DNA of 64,000 nt, taken from the NCBI GenBank assembly GCA_045540015.1, contig JAZQGP010000047.1, forward strand, positions 36,905 through 100,904, written 5' to 3'. Made by a program: the position numbers and the translations under genes. This stretch comes from UMGS1387 sp045540015. Its GTDB lineage: Bacteria; Bacillota; Clostridia; Oscillospirales; CAG-382. The notes under the pieces are model-generated. The model was not told the origin of the DNA. It did no database searches and was given only the letters and a program-made list of their open reading frames with translations. Each line of letters begins with the position of its first letter. The first letter of the stretch is position 1. Of this stretch, positions 7,591-16,639 are shown one piece after another.

Positions 7591-9018
7591 ATGAAAGGGA
7601 CTGTTTCACGAAAATTTCGTTTTATCGCGGCGGTCACTGCGCTTGCGTCTCTTTTGTCGTTTTGTAATGTAAACGGAGAGTATTATAACGACGAAAAATT
7701 TGAGATTTACAACAACATGAACGGCAATCAAGACGGAGTCAGGTACATTGTGCCAAACCTCTACCGTCAAGATTCGGCATATCCTTACGTCAAGGATTTT
7801 CCGGTTGTTGTAACAGAAGGCGTTGAATATGTGCCTGTCTCCATGTTTTCGTTGTATTCTTACATCGACGTAACCTACAGCAAGGTAACAGACAATTTTT
7901 ACATGATAAATACAAAGACAAATGAATACCTTTCATTTGATGTAAATCAAGGAGTTGCCGCAACATCGGAAGGAGATACGCTTGACATGGAAACACGTAT
8001 TTTCCACCGTACCCGCTACATTCCGGCAAAAGCAGTGGCGGAAATAATGGGGGTTAACTGTGAAACCTACGATGACCAGGACCACGGAGTTTATGCTCTT
8101 AGAATAAGCGACCATAACGCATCACATTCATTCGACTCGCTTTTGGAACAATATCTGCCCGAGTCGCAGATGCCCTCCACATCCGAGCCGGCTCCCGCAC
8201 CTTCGCAAAGCACTGTTACACCCTCGGATTCTACACCTCCTTCATCATATCAGGATCAACATACGTCATATCAGCCTCCCAATAACCCGGTGATTGACAC
8301 ACAATATCCGGGTCCATCAGCCTCTTCAGGCAATCAACAAGGGCAATCCCAAACAAAACCGTCAGTCGAGCAACAGGATAAGCCTCAAACCAATCCAGAC
8401 CCGATTCTATCAGTAGAAAAACGGCAAGTTGCAATTATGTTTGAAGCGGAAACTGATAAAATCACTTCAAATGTAATAAAGATTCTGACAAACAACAAAA
8501 TATCAGCATCATTTTCAGTAGATCGCGGATTCATTCTCTCGTCTTCCGCAAGTATAAGAAAAATGATTTCCGGGAAACACTCTCTTTCGGTCACACTGTC
8601 AGACGAAGAAGTACAGTCTTTAACAGAAGAAAATATCAAAGAACAACTTCCGGCTTATCTTGAAGGAGCAAATCAAGCTCTCAGCGCCGTGTGCCACAGA
8701 AAAACGAGACTCTGCACTCTGCCGAAAAACGTAATAGAGCTTTTCGGCTCAGAAGACGAGCTTAATAAGATTCTCGCAGATAACGGATATGTTTTGTTTG
8801 ATGCAAATGTAACTGCAGATAACACTAAAAACGCACTTGCGGTTTACACTGAGCTTTCGCAAGGAATTGTAAATGCCTATCCTAAAAACAAGGTGGGACT
8901 TGTCAAAATGATAATCCCTTGCAACGACAACAGCGCAGGTATTACGGAAAATCTTGCGAAATTTATAAACAAATACCCCAATTTTACGGCAACAGGTGCC
9001 AATGAAACCATGGCGTAG
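7591..9018 (+). CDS. Secreted copper-amine-oxidase-like domain protein with a degenerate deacetylase-like C-terminus
   Basis: This 475-residue protein has a basic start and hydrophobic core (about residues 8-26) consistent with a signal peptide. Residues about 40-170 carry the YVPVSMFS...YIPAKAVAEIMG pattern of copper amine oxidase N-terminal-like domains, common in Clostridia surface proteins. A Ser/Pro/Gln-rich linker (about 185-275) joins a C-terminal part (about 280-475) that looks like a NodB-type polysaccharide deacetylase scaffold (VAIMFEAETDKITSNVIKILTNNKISASF) but lacks the usual TFDDG metal motif. I expect an exported cell-wall-associated protein without deacetylase activity. It lies between guaB and the two-component system; RBS AAAGGAGA precedes ATG 7591. 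Confidence 0.65.
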   Translation: MKGTVSRKFRFIAAVTALASLLSFCNVNGEYYNDEKFEIYNNMNGNQDGVRYIVPNLYRQDSAYPYVKDFPVVVTEGVEYVPVSMFSLYSYIDVTYSKVTDNFYMINTKTNEYLSFDVNQGVAATSEGDTLDMETRIFHRTRYIPAKAVAEIMGVNCETYDDQDHGVYALRISDHNASHSFDSLLEQYLPESQMPSTSEPAPAPSQSTVTPSDSTPPSSYQDQHTSYQPPNNPVIDTQYPGPSASSGNQQGQSQTKPSVEQQDKPQTNPDPILSVEKRQVAIMFEAETDKITSNVIKILTNNKISASFSVDRGFILSSSASIRKMISGKHSLSVTLSDEEVQSLTEENIKEQLPAYLEGANQALSAVCHRKTRLCTLPKNVIELFGSEDELNKILADNGYVLFDANVTADNTKNALAVYTELSQGIVNAYPKNKVGLVKMIIPCNDNSAGITENLAKFINKYPNFTATGANETMA

Positions 9019-9043
9019 ATTTGTTCAAAGGAGAACTGACAAC

Positions 9044-9772
9044 ATGGAAAACAGAAAAAAAAGAATACTTATAATCGAGGATGAACGTGACATCTCGGAA
9101 ATCCTGATGTACAACATACAAAAGCAAGGCTATGAATCGGATGCCGCTTACGATGGAGAAAAAGGGCTTGCTCTTGCACTCAGTGCAACATACGACCTTA
9201 TCCTTCTCGACGTTATGCTTCCGAAAATGGACGGCTTTGAAATCTGCCGCAGAGTACGCGAAAGACTTGACACACCGATTATCATGCTTACGGCACGCGA
9301 AGAGGAAAATGACAAGATAATGGGACTTGACCTTGGCGCCGATGACTACATGACAAAGCCATTCAGTCTCGGAGAGCTTTCTTCGCGCATAAAGGCGAAC
9401 ATTAGAAGGTATTCTGGTGAATCTGTTTCAAACGCAATTAATGCAGAACGAAAAGCAAAGACAGAAAATAAAAATATAATCACAATTGAAGACCTTGAAA
9501 TTGACACCGGAGCATACAGCGTTAAAAAAGCAGGGGTTGAAATTTCACTTTCAAAGCAGCAATACGACCTGCTTGTATTCCTTGCCACAAACAGAGGCAA
9601 AAAATACCGCCAGGAAGCACTTCTTGAACAGGTTTGGGGCTACGATGATTATTACGGTGACGAAAGAACGGTTGACGTTACAGTTGCACGTCTCAGAAAG
9701 CGCATTGAGGACAATCCCTCCGAACCTAAGTACATCAAAAACAAACGTGGAATGGGCTACTATATTGAGTAA
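9044..9772 (+). CDS. OmpR/PhoB-family response regulator
   Basis: This 242-residue protein has a receiver domain (about residues 7-120) with acidic pocket E12-D13, phospho-acceptor D56 in LILLDVMLPKMDG, and the conserved Thr/Lys region MLTAREEE...DDYMTKPFS. The C-terminal winged helix (about 145-240) has the typical EVWGYDDYYGDERTVDVTVARLRKRIE. ATG 9044 was chosen because AAAGGAGA lies just upstream; an ATG at 8996 overlaps the previous gene. It is followed after a 337-base gap by a histidine kinase, its likely partner. The PhoP/WalR-like type suggests control of envelope or phosphate genes, but the signal is unknown. Confidence 0.92.
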   Translation: MENRKKRILIIEDERDISEILMYNIQKQGYESDAAYDGEKGLALALSATYDLILLDVMLPKMDGFEICRRVRERLDTPIIMLTAREEENDKIMGLDLGADDYMTKPFSLGELSSRIKANIRRYSGESVSNAINAERKAKTENKNIITIEDLEIDTGAYSVKKAGVEISLSKQQYDLLVFLATNRGKKYRQEALLEQVWGYDDYYGDERTVDVTVARLRKRIEDNPSEPKYIKNKRGMGYYIE

Positions 9773-9845
9773 CTTACTTTTTTGAAAAAAGTAAGCAAAA
9801 AACTTTTCATTGGTGAAATCGAAGTCTAAACAACTTCGATTTCAC
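9773..9845 (+). repeat. Bipartite hairpin element, copy 2
   Basis: Hairpin 1 (9773-9795) begins at the base after the response-regulator stop codon; linker GCAAAAAACTTTTCATTG; hairpin 2 (9813-9845) pairs GTGAAATCGAAG with CTTCGATTTCAC. The rest of the gap to 10109 repeats part of hairpin 2 (TTAAACAACTTTAATTTCAC near 9873-9893) and otherwise holds nothing recognised except the kinase ribosome binding site GAGAGGAGG. Confidence 0.85.
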
Positions 9846-10109
9846 ATCACATTCCTAATGAATTAAGTATAAATTTAAACAACTTTAATTTCACGCAGCT
9901 GCATATTTAAGCAAAATCTGAAAACGAGGTTGCTTAAACCTTGTTTTCGGCAAGAAACGAACGCAGTCCATAATCAACATCCGAGCTGTCCGCGCTCCTT
10001 ATATGCGGGCAGCGGTATATGTCGCGTGGTAAATGTTGTACAAAAGCATATGCGCGGTTTGGGTGCAGCGTCACGCTGCTCTCCGAAAGAAAGCGAGAGG
10101 AGGTAAAAA

Positions 10110-11897
10110 ATGTATAAGAGCCTTAATTCAAAGCTTGTGCTTATATTTATAGTGTTCATGATTTCGGTTATGGCAACAGTCGGAATATTTCTAATGAACA
10201 GTGTTTTCGGCTTTTATTCTAATGAATTTGTGTCGCGTATAGATGACGGCTTTTCTGAAAACGTGACACGTCAGCTTACCGAAACTCTCGCTTATGAGGA
10301 CTTTGCACAGTCACAAAAACAGCTTTTTTCCGCATATGCCAGCATTTTTGGCTTTGACAGCGGAAGAAATTTTTATATTCTCGACAAAAACGCAAACATT
10401 CTTGCTTCCTCCGATGACTCTGTCGGACGGCTTTCGGTAACGCCCAACCTCATGAACGCTATGAACGGAAAAACAAGCTCAAGTCAGTCATATGGAGCAG
10501 ATTTTCTCGATTATGCAAAATATGTGGAAAAAGACGGAAATGCTTGCATAGTATATATAAAAGACGACCTTTCCGAAATGAGAAAGCTGTCGTTCATGCA
10601 GTTTTCAATTATAATACAGGCGCTTATGGTAGGTCTTATAATAGCACTAATTATGGCGTTTTTCCTTGCCGGCGCAATAACGGGACCCGTAAAAACAATC
10701 ACCGACAGCACCGTGCAGATTGCAAACGGTGAATATTCCCACCGTCTTAAAATCCGCGCCAAAGACGAAATCGGAACTCTTGCCAAAAACTTTAACACCA
10801 TGGCACAGGTTATAGAAAACACCCTTGGAGAAGTTTCCGGTGAACAGGAAAAGCTTAAAAATGTATTTAACCGCCTCGATGCAGGCGTTGCTGCCTTTGA
10901 TGAAAACGGAGTTCTTTTACACATCAACCCAAGTGCACTCGAAATACTTTCGCTTCCCGAAAGCTACTCTCCTTCATTTAACGAGCTGACAGCAGCTCTC
11001 GGCACTCCCGAAATTACAATGCAGCTACTCAAAAAGACCGGTGAAATACATATCGAAGAACAGCCGCTATCGGACATTAAAACCCGAGAGCTTACGCTTC
11101 GCATTGACTACAGCGTATTCGGCTACGACGGAGCCTCAAAATCAGGCTTTATCGCTGTGTTCCAGAACATCACAGAGCAAGCACTGCTTGAAAAGAACAG
11201 ACGTGAGTTTATCGCAAACGTCTCACACGAGCTTCGCACTCCGCTTACAAGCATCAAGGGTGCAACCGAGACGATTATTTCCGACGACGAAATGCCCGAT
11301 AGCATAAGACGTCGTTTTCTCGGAATTGTTATGAACGAATCCGACAGAATGACGAGAATTGTTCAGGATTTACTTGTGCTGTCAAGACTTGACAACCGAA
11401 GAATGTCCTGGAAGCCGACAAAATTTGATTTGTATGGTGCAATTGAAGTAATGTGCAGTGCACTCAGAGCCGAAGCCGAAACACACCGCCACATGCTCAC
11501 ATTTTCCTCTGTTCATAATATGCCTATGCGCATATATGCCGACAAGGAACGAATTGAACAGGTTATTACCAACATTATCGGAAACGCCATAAAATATACT
11601 CCCGACGGCGGACAGGTTGACGTGTCGCTTTCTCTTGACGGAAATGACAGCTACAAAATAGTTGTAAAGGACAACGGTGTCGGTATTGCCGAAGATGACC
11701 TTGTTCATCTGTTTGAAAGATTTTACAGAGTTGATAAGTCACGTTCAACAGATGCCGGCGGAACGGGTCTGGGTCTTTCAATTGCAAAAGACATTATTGA
11801 TGCTCATAACGGAAACATTCAAGTTGAAAGTAAGCCCGGCGAGGGTACAATGGTTATTATTACACTGCCTAAGGATACAAGAGTAAGCAACAATTGA
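10110..11897 (+). CDS. Sensor histidine kinase, PhoR/WalK type
   Basis: This 595-residue membrane kinase has TM1 (about residues 9-33), an extracytoplasmic sensor region, TM2 (about 166-192), a HAMP domain (about 192-245), a PAS-like domain (about 250-355), the HisKA box NVSHELRTPLTS with phospho-acceptor H373, and an ATPase domain with N box NIIGNAIKYTPDGG, G1 DNGVGI and G2 GGTGLGLSIAKD. It should autophosphorylate and signal to the response regulator at 9044. A strong GAGAGGAGG site precedes ATG 10110. The two genes are unusually separated by an inserted hairpin element. Confidence 0.93.
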   Translation: MYKSLNSKLVLIFIVFMISVMATVGIFLMNSVFGFYSNEFVSRIDDGFSENVTRQLTETLAYEDFAQSQKQLFSAYASIFGFDSGRNFYILDKNANILASSDDSVGRLSVTPNLMNAMNGKTSSSQSYGADFLDYAKYVEKDGNACIVYIKDDLSEMRKLSFMQFSIIIQALMVGLIIALIMAFFLAGAITGPVKTITDSTVQIANGEYSHRLKIRAKDEIGTLAKNFNTMAQVIENTLGEVSGEQEKLKNVFNRLDAGVAAFDENGVLLHINPSALEILSLPESYSPSFNELTAALGTPEITMQLLKKTGEIHIEEQPLSDIKTRELTLRIDYSVFGYDGASKSGFIAVFQNITEQALLEKNRREFIANVSHELRTPLTSIKGATETIISDDEMPDSIRRRFLGIVMNESDRMTRIVQDLLVLSRLDNRRMSWKPTKFDLYGAIEVMCSALRAEAETHRHMLTFSSVHNMPMRIYADKERIEQVITNIIGNAIKYTPDGGQVDVSLSLDGNDSYKIVVKDNGVGIAEDDLVHLFERFYRVDKSRSTDAGGTGLGLSIAKDIIDAHNGNIQVESKPGEGTMVIITLPKDTRVSNN

Positions 11898-11917
11898 GCT
11901 GAAAGAGGATATGATCT

Positions 11918-12634
11918 ATGAAGAAACAAACAGAGCCGCTTTCCTGGACACTTGAAAATGAAGCATTCGGAAAAGGCGCAATCGTCTGCGGAACAGATGA
12001 AGCAGGCAGAGGTCCTCTTGCGGGTCCAGTATACGCAGCAGCAGTTGTTCTTGATTACAACGACCGCAATAAAGACGAGATTGTCCTACTCAACGACTCT
12101 AAAAAGCTCACCGAAAAAAAACGCTTTGCTCTGGCTCCAAAAATAAAAAATGCGGCAGTTTCCTACTGTGTTGCCTACAGCACTGTCGAGGAAATAGAAA
12201 ACACCGACATCCTGTCAGCATCGCTCCATGCCATGAGAAAAGCAATTGACGGACTCAGTCTTGCAGGAGATAATATATCCGAAGAAAAGAAAAGAGAGCT
12301 TAACATTTGCTGTCTCGGCGGAAAAAGTCTGAGACCAACCGGTGTGCTTGTGGACGGCTGTATTTCAAGGGATTTTACAATCCCTGCAAAAGCAATTATC
12401 GGTGGCGACGGAATAAGCCCGTCTATTGCAGCAGCATCAATACTTGCGAAAACCGAAAGGGATTTATACTGCACCGAAATCCTTGACAAAAACTATCCGG
12501 AGTATCTTTTTGCAAAGCACAAGGGTTACGGCACAAAAGACCATTATGCTGCCGTTGACAAATACGGTCTGTGCAAAGAACACAGGGCAAGCTTTTTCAA
12601 AAAGTATTTCGAGAGAAAAAACGGGGAAAGCTAA
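11918..12634 (+). CDS. rnhB: Ribonuclease HII
   Basis: This 238-residue enzyme cleaves RNA in RNA-DNA hybrids and removes misincorporated ribonucleotides. The GTDEAGRGPLAGPV block with D27-E28, LVDGC and the helix PSIAAASILAKTERD match RNase HII metal and substrate sites; HKGYGTKDHYAAVDKYG is the typical C-terminal motif. GAAAGAGGAT precedes the ATG. The next gene (yraN) begins one base after the stop, the common rnhB-yraN arrangement. Confidence 0.95.
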   Translation: MKKQTEPLSWTLENEAFGKGAIVCGTDEAGRGPLAGPVYAAAVVLDYNDRNKDEIVLLNDSKKLTEKKRFALAPKIKNAAVSYCVAYSTVEEIENTDILSASLHAMRKAIDGLSLAGDNISEEKKRELNICCLGGKSLRPTGVLVDGCISRDFTIPAKAIIGGDGISPSIAAASILAKTERDLYCTEILDKNYPEYLFAKHKGYGTKDHYAAVDKYGLCKEHRASFFKKYFERKNGES

Positions 12635-12635
12635 A

Positions 12636-13010
12636 GTGAAAAACACACGGCTCTACGGTGCTTTCGGAGAAGATGCCGCAGCAAAGTATCTTGAAGAACA
12701 CGGGTTTACAATTCTCTGCCGAAACTACTGCATAAAAGGCGGAGAAATTGATATAGTCGCGACAAAGGGCGATAGAATCTGCTTTGTCGAAGTAAAGGCA
12801 AGACAGGTATCCTCGGGCGAAAGACCGATGGAAGCAGTCAACGAAGTAAAAAGGAAACGCCTTGCTTTATCCGCTGAAAAATTTCTTGAAGAATACAGAG
12901 ACAATGCGTATGTAAGCGCGCTTGTGCCGCAGCTTTGCGTTGCTGAGATATATACGGACAGCAAATCAAACGCCGTAAAATACGGACTGTTCTTTGATTC
13001 GCTGTATTAA
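12636..13010 (+). CDS. yraN: UPF0102 / YraN-family nuclease-like protein
   Basis: The protein is 124 residues, the normal family length, and starts at GTG 12636, directly after the rnhB stop; frame-open sequence upstream of it lies inside rnhB. It has the restriction-endonuclease-like core GEIDIVATKGDRICFVEVKAR (Asp, then Glu-x-Lys) seen in YraN proteins, with LYGAFGEDAAAKYLEEHGF at the start. YraN proteins are predicted Holliday-junction-resolvase-like nucleases; the true substrate is not settled. Overlap with rnhB implies coupled translation. Confidence 0.9.
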   Translation: MKNTRLYGAFGEDAAAKYLEEHGFTILCRNYCIKGGEIDIVATKGDRICFVEVKARQVSSGERPMEAVNEVKRKRLALSAEKFLEEYRDNAYVSALVPQLCVAEIYTDSKSNAVKYGLFFDSLY

Positions 13011-13032
13011 AAACATAGGGGAGATAAGTTTT

Positions 13033-13968
13033 ATGAAGCTTTTTGACCTGCATTGCGACACTTTGAGTAAAATCTATAAAGGACAGGGAGCTTTTCTGTC
13101 TAACAATCTCGGTGTTTCGCTTGAGAATTTTGAAAAATATGAGAAAAAATCCCAGATTTTCGCAATCTGGAGCAACAGTGAAAGTACAGACGACGAAGCT
13201 TATCTTGAATTTATGCATATGGCGGACTATTTCCGCGACAGCATAAATGAACTTGATGACAAAATAACACTTTGTACAAAAAGTCAAGACCTTGACTCCA
13301 CAGAAAAGCTTTGTGCAATTCTTGCAGTTGAAGACGCAAGGCTTCTAGGAGGCAATCTTGAAAGACTTGAAAAGCTCTACGAAAAAGGCGTGCGAGTTCT
13401 GACGCTCGGCTGGCAAGGATCAACCTGCATAGGCGGCTCTTATGACACGGACGATGGACTTACGGATTTTGGTTTTGAAGTGCTTTCAAAATGTGAGGAG
13501 CTCGGAATAACCATAGATGTATCACATCTTTCGGACAAAAGCTTCTGGGATGTTGCAGGAAAAGCAACAAAACCCTTTATTGCCTCGCACTCAAACTCAT
13601 CCATGCTGTTTAACCACCCGAGAAATCTCACTGATACACAGCTTCGTACAATAGTTTCTTCCGGAGGAATTGTCGGCGTAAGCTTTGTGGGAAACCATCT
13701 GTCGGCGCTTCTCTCACAGGAGGGAATAAACGAAAACAAGGTGTATGAGACGGTGTGTACACACATCGAGCATTTTCTGTCTATTGACGAAAAATGCGTT
13801 TGCATCGGCTCGGATTTTGACGGAACGGCAATTCTTCCCGGACTTGAGAACGTGTCACAAACAGAAAACCTCTGCAAAGCGCTCGTTAACCGCATAGGCT
13901 CAGAACAAACTGCTGACAACGTTTTTTACAGCAATGCCTATAACTTCTTCGCAAAGAATCTCGGATAA
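13033..13968 (+). CDS. Membrane dipeptidase (M19, renal-dipeptidase family)
   Basis: This 311-residue amidohydrolase-fold protein has the metal motif DLHCDT near its N-terminus, a bridging Glu in AVEDARL, His in TIDVSHLSD and FIASHSNS, and GSDFDGT near the end, all as in M19 dipeptidases. It should hydrolyse dipeptides, possibly with D-residues. There is no signal peptide, so it is likely cytoplasmic. ATG 13033 follows GGGGAG; an in-frame ATG at 12994 lies inside yraN. It is spaced 22 bases from yraN and 46 from thrC, so probably belongs to the same transcript. Confidence 0.9.
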   Translation: MKLFDLHCDTLSKIYKGQGAFLSNNLGVSLENFEKYEKKSQIFAIWSNSESTDDEAYLEFMHMADYFRDSINELDDKITLCTKSQDLDSTEKLCAILAVEDARLLGGNLERLEKLYEKGVRVLTLGWQGSTCIGGSYDTDDGLTDFGFEVLSKCEELGITIDVSHLSDKSFWDVAGKATKPFIASHSNSSMLFNHPRNLTDTQLRTIVSSGGIVGVSFVGNHLSALLSQEGINENKVYETVCTHIEHFLSIDEKCVCIGSDFDGTAILPGLENVSQTENLCKALVNRIGSEQTADNVFYSNAYNFFAKNLG

Positions 13969-14014
13969 TCAACACAACAGTTAATCAATTCCCTTTAAGG
14001 AAAGGACATATAAA

Positions 14015-15499
14015 ATGAACTACTACAGCACAAGAGACACAGAAAGAAAAACTCCCAAAACTTCAGCCGAAGTCATAAAGCAGGGACTTGCAGATGACGG
14101 CGGACTTTTTCTTCCCGAAACCATCCCAACCATTGACCTTGATTTTATAAAGGAAATAGGCGCTCTTTCCTATTCCGAAAGAGCAGCAAAGGTGCTTTCG
14201 CTATATCTTACCGACTACACCTATGACGAGCTTCTTACCTGTGCAAAAGGCGCATACGACGATGGCTTTGGCGAATTTGCAGCACCTGTCAGCATGCTTA
14301 TCGGTGACGATTTGCGTGTGCTTGAGCTTTGGCACGGACCGACCTGTGCGTTTAAAGACATGGCACTTCAGATAATGCCGAGACTTCTTTCTCTCGCCCT
14401 TAAAAAGACAGGTGAAACCAAAACCGCACTCATTCTCGTTGCAACAAGCGGCGATACGGGAAAAGCAGCTCTTGAAGGCTATCGCGATGTCGACGGCGTT
14501 AAAATCATGGTGTTCTACCCTGAGGATGGCGTAAGCGATATGCAAAAACTGCAGATGACAACTCAAGAGGGTGAAAACGTGTGTGTTTGTGCAATAAAAG
14601 GAAACTTTGACGATGCGCAGACAGGCGTTAAAAAGATTTTCGCTGACAAAGACGCTCAGGCAAAGCTTGCTGAGAATAACACTTTCCTCTCAAGCGCAAA
14701 CTCCATCAACTGGGGCAGACTTGCTCCTCAAATTGTTTACTACATTTCCGCATACGCAGACCTTGTTGCACAGGGCGATATTGCTCTCGGTGAAAAGGTT
14801 GACATAACCGTTCCCACAGGAAACTTCGGCAACATCTTTGCCGCATACCTTGCAAAACAAATGGGACTTCCGGTAAACCGCTTTATCTGTGCTTCAAACA
14901 GCAATAATATACTTACTGATTTTCTCAATACCGGTGTATATGACAGAAACCGCAATTTCTATACATCAATTTCTCCTTCAATGGATATTCTCATTTCTTC
15001 AAACCTTGAAAGACTTCTCTATTTTGCAGCCGGCGCTGAAAAGACACGTGCATATATGAAGAGCCTCGGCGATACAGGAAGATACGAGGTTGAAGCGGAC
15101 ATTCTCGCTTCACTCAAAGCTGATTTCTCCGCTTACTGCTGTGACGAAGACAACTGTAAGGCAACAATCAAGAATATATTTGACAAATATTCCTACGTTT
15201 GCGACCCGCATACTGCGGTTGCTGTATATGCAGCTCAGAAGTTTGTCGACAAGGAAAACACGGGACTTAAAAACATTGTAGCTTCTACTGCAAGCCCCTA
15301 TAAATTCGCTGCAGACGTGCTTCTGTCTCTAGACGAAACCGTTCCCGAAAGCAACAAAGATATCCTTGAAAAGCTTGCAAATGACACAAAGACAGAAATT
15401 CCGTCACCTCTTGCAACTCTCTTCGGAAAACCCGTAAGATTTACAAAATCCGTCGGCAGAACCGACGCGGAAATGTTGCAAGAAGTACTCTCTGTATAA
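14015..15499 (+). CDS. thrC: Threonine synthase
   Basis: This 494-residue PLP enzyme converts O-phosphohomoserine to threonine. It starts with the short-family N-terminus MNYYSTRD, has the PLP lysine in GPTCAFKDMALQ, SGDTGKAAL as phosphate-binding region, and PTGNFGNIFAAYLAKQMGLP near the middle. Length fits the longer, YeaST-like class. AAGGAAAGGAC precedes the start. It ends the rightward transcription unit at a terminator. No other threonine biosynthesis genes are in the window. Confidence 0.95.
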   Translation: MNYYSTRDTERKTPKTSAEVIKQGLADDGGLFLPETIPTIDLDFIKEIGALSYSERAAKVLSLYLTDYTYDELLTCAKGAYDDGFGEFAAPVSMLIGDDLRVLELWHGPTCAFKDMALQIMPRLLSLALKKTGETKTALILVATSGDTGKAALEGYRDVDGVKIMVFYPEDGVSDMQKLQMTTQEGENVCVCAIKGNFDDAQTGVKKIFADKDAQAKLAENNTFLSSANSINWGRLAPQIVYYISAYADLVAQGDIALGEKVDITVPTGNFGNIFAAYLAKQMGLPVNRFICASNSNNILTDFLNTGVYDRNRNFYTSISPSMDILISSNLERLLYFAAGAEKTRAYMKSLGDTGRYEVEADILASLKADFSAYCCDEDNCKATIKNIFDKYSYVCDPHTAVAVYAAQKFVDKENTGLKNIVASTASPYKFAADVLLSLDETVPESNKDILEKLANDTKTEIPSPLATLFGKPVRFTKSVGRTDAEMLQEVLSV

Positions 15500-15540
15500 C
15501 CCCACATTCAACATTTGAAATTTTATACTATAATTCAAGT

Positions 15541-15572
15541 CGGCAACACAGCTCAGGTTGCCGGCTTTTTCT
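15541..15572 (+). terminator. Intrinsic terminator of thrC
   Basis: CGGCAAC / GTTGCCG stem with T5 tail. Confidence 0.88.
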
Positions 15573-15576
15573 TCAA

Positions 15577-15612
15577 AAAAAGAACCGTGCCATAATTGAA
15601 CACAGTTCTTTT
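15577..15612 (-). terminator. Intrinsic terminator of the M42 peptidase operon
   Basis: On the minus strand GAACTGTG pairs with CACGGTTC (one G-T pair) and is followed by a T7 run. Confidence 0.75.
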
Positions 15613-15649
15613 ATCAATATAATTTTATAAGATTATTTTTGACCTGCGT

Positions 15650-16600
15650 TTACACCATAGCTGCAACAGCATTTGCTGCACATTCTGCATCTGACAGCTT
15701 TGCAAGCTCTGTCGCGCTTCCTATATTATCTACAGGTATACATATTTCCACGATCTTACATCCAAGCTTCGATTTGCATGCCGTCATTGCATCTGATATA
15801 AAATCCGCATCCGAAAAACGTGCAAACTCAACGACGTTCTTTTCGCATGTCGAAACCACCCTGTCTACAAGAGTACTGTCAGACGTAAAGCCCTTGCCCA
15901 TAACATTTACTGCCATTCCGCCGCCTACGCCTGCCTTTTGTTTGTCATTTGTTTTACCAAAACCTGCAGCACGAACATTGTATATTTCATCTGCATCAAT
16001 CGGATACATCGCAGCACTTGCGCCTCTGCCGCCAAGACGCTCCTGGACAGTAAAGATAAAATACACGTCACCCTCAAAAAATTCCGCAGTTTTTGCCGCT
16101 TTGATAAGGCACGCAATACCAAGCCTTGAGCTAAGAGTTCCCGCACTTATATAATCTCCCGAAAGAGGTACAATTGAATCCGCAAAATGCGCCTTCGCTC
16201 CTTGCGGTATTTGGTTTTCAGGTTCAGCTCCGAGAACTGCGTTGAAATCAGAAATACGTGTGTCAGAGCTGTAGCTTGCAGGCGGAATAAGCAAAGCATT
16301 TTCCCCTGTTTCAAAGATTATTCTCCGATATGCCGCAAACTGAGCCTTTATATTTCCAAGCGGTGCGACTCTTACGGTGTCACCATCAGCATGGGTACAA
16401 ATAAAGCCTTCGCAGTCCATGTGTGTCATAAAAACGCGCCTTGTTCCGCTCCCGATTTTATGACATATAAGGTTTCCGAGCGAATCTGTTTTTATTTCAT
16501 CAAATACGTCTGAAAGCTCGCCCTTTATAAATTCTCTCATTTGTTCTTCGCTTCCCGATACTGACGGTATTGCGACCAGCTTATTGAGAAGTTCTTTCAT
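15650..16600 (-). CDS. M42-family peptidase paralogue, probably catalytically inactive
   Basis: This 316-residue protein has the M42 fold: PSVSGSEEQ start, HMD (H60, D62), GDYISAGTLSSRLGIACL and FTVQERLGGRGA. In its two operon neighbours the third motif reads LDDRIG or LDDKIC; here both Asp are Ser. The late HTS motif (RYIHTSAS) is replaced by PVDNIGSATELAKLSD. Two metal ligands therefore appear lost. GGAGGAG precedes ATG 16600. It is the last gene of the recD2-M42 operon. A structural or regulatory partner of the two complete paralogues, which form large self-compartmentalising complexes in this family, is possible. Confidence 0.8.
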   Translation of the reverse strand: MKELLNKLVAIPSVSGSEEQMREFIKGELSDVFDEIKTDSLGNLICHKIGSGTRRVFMTHMDCEGFICTHADGDTVRVAPLGNIKAQFAAYRRIIFETGENALLIPPASYSSDTRISDFNAVLGAEPENQIPQGAKAHFADSIVPLSGDYISAGTLSSRLGIACLIKAAKTAEFFEGDVYFIFTVQERLGGRGASAAMYPIDADEIYNVRAAGFGKTNDKQKAGVGGGMAVNVMGKGFTSDSTLVDRVVSTCEKNVVEFARFSDADFISDAMTACKSKLGCKIVEICIPVDNIGSATELAKLSDAECAANAVAAMV

Positions 16601-16639
16601 TTTACATCTACTCCTCCCGGAATTTTATATACCTGTATA

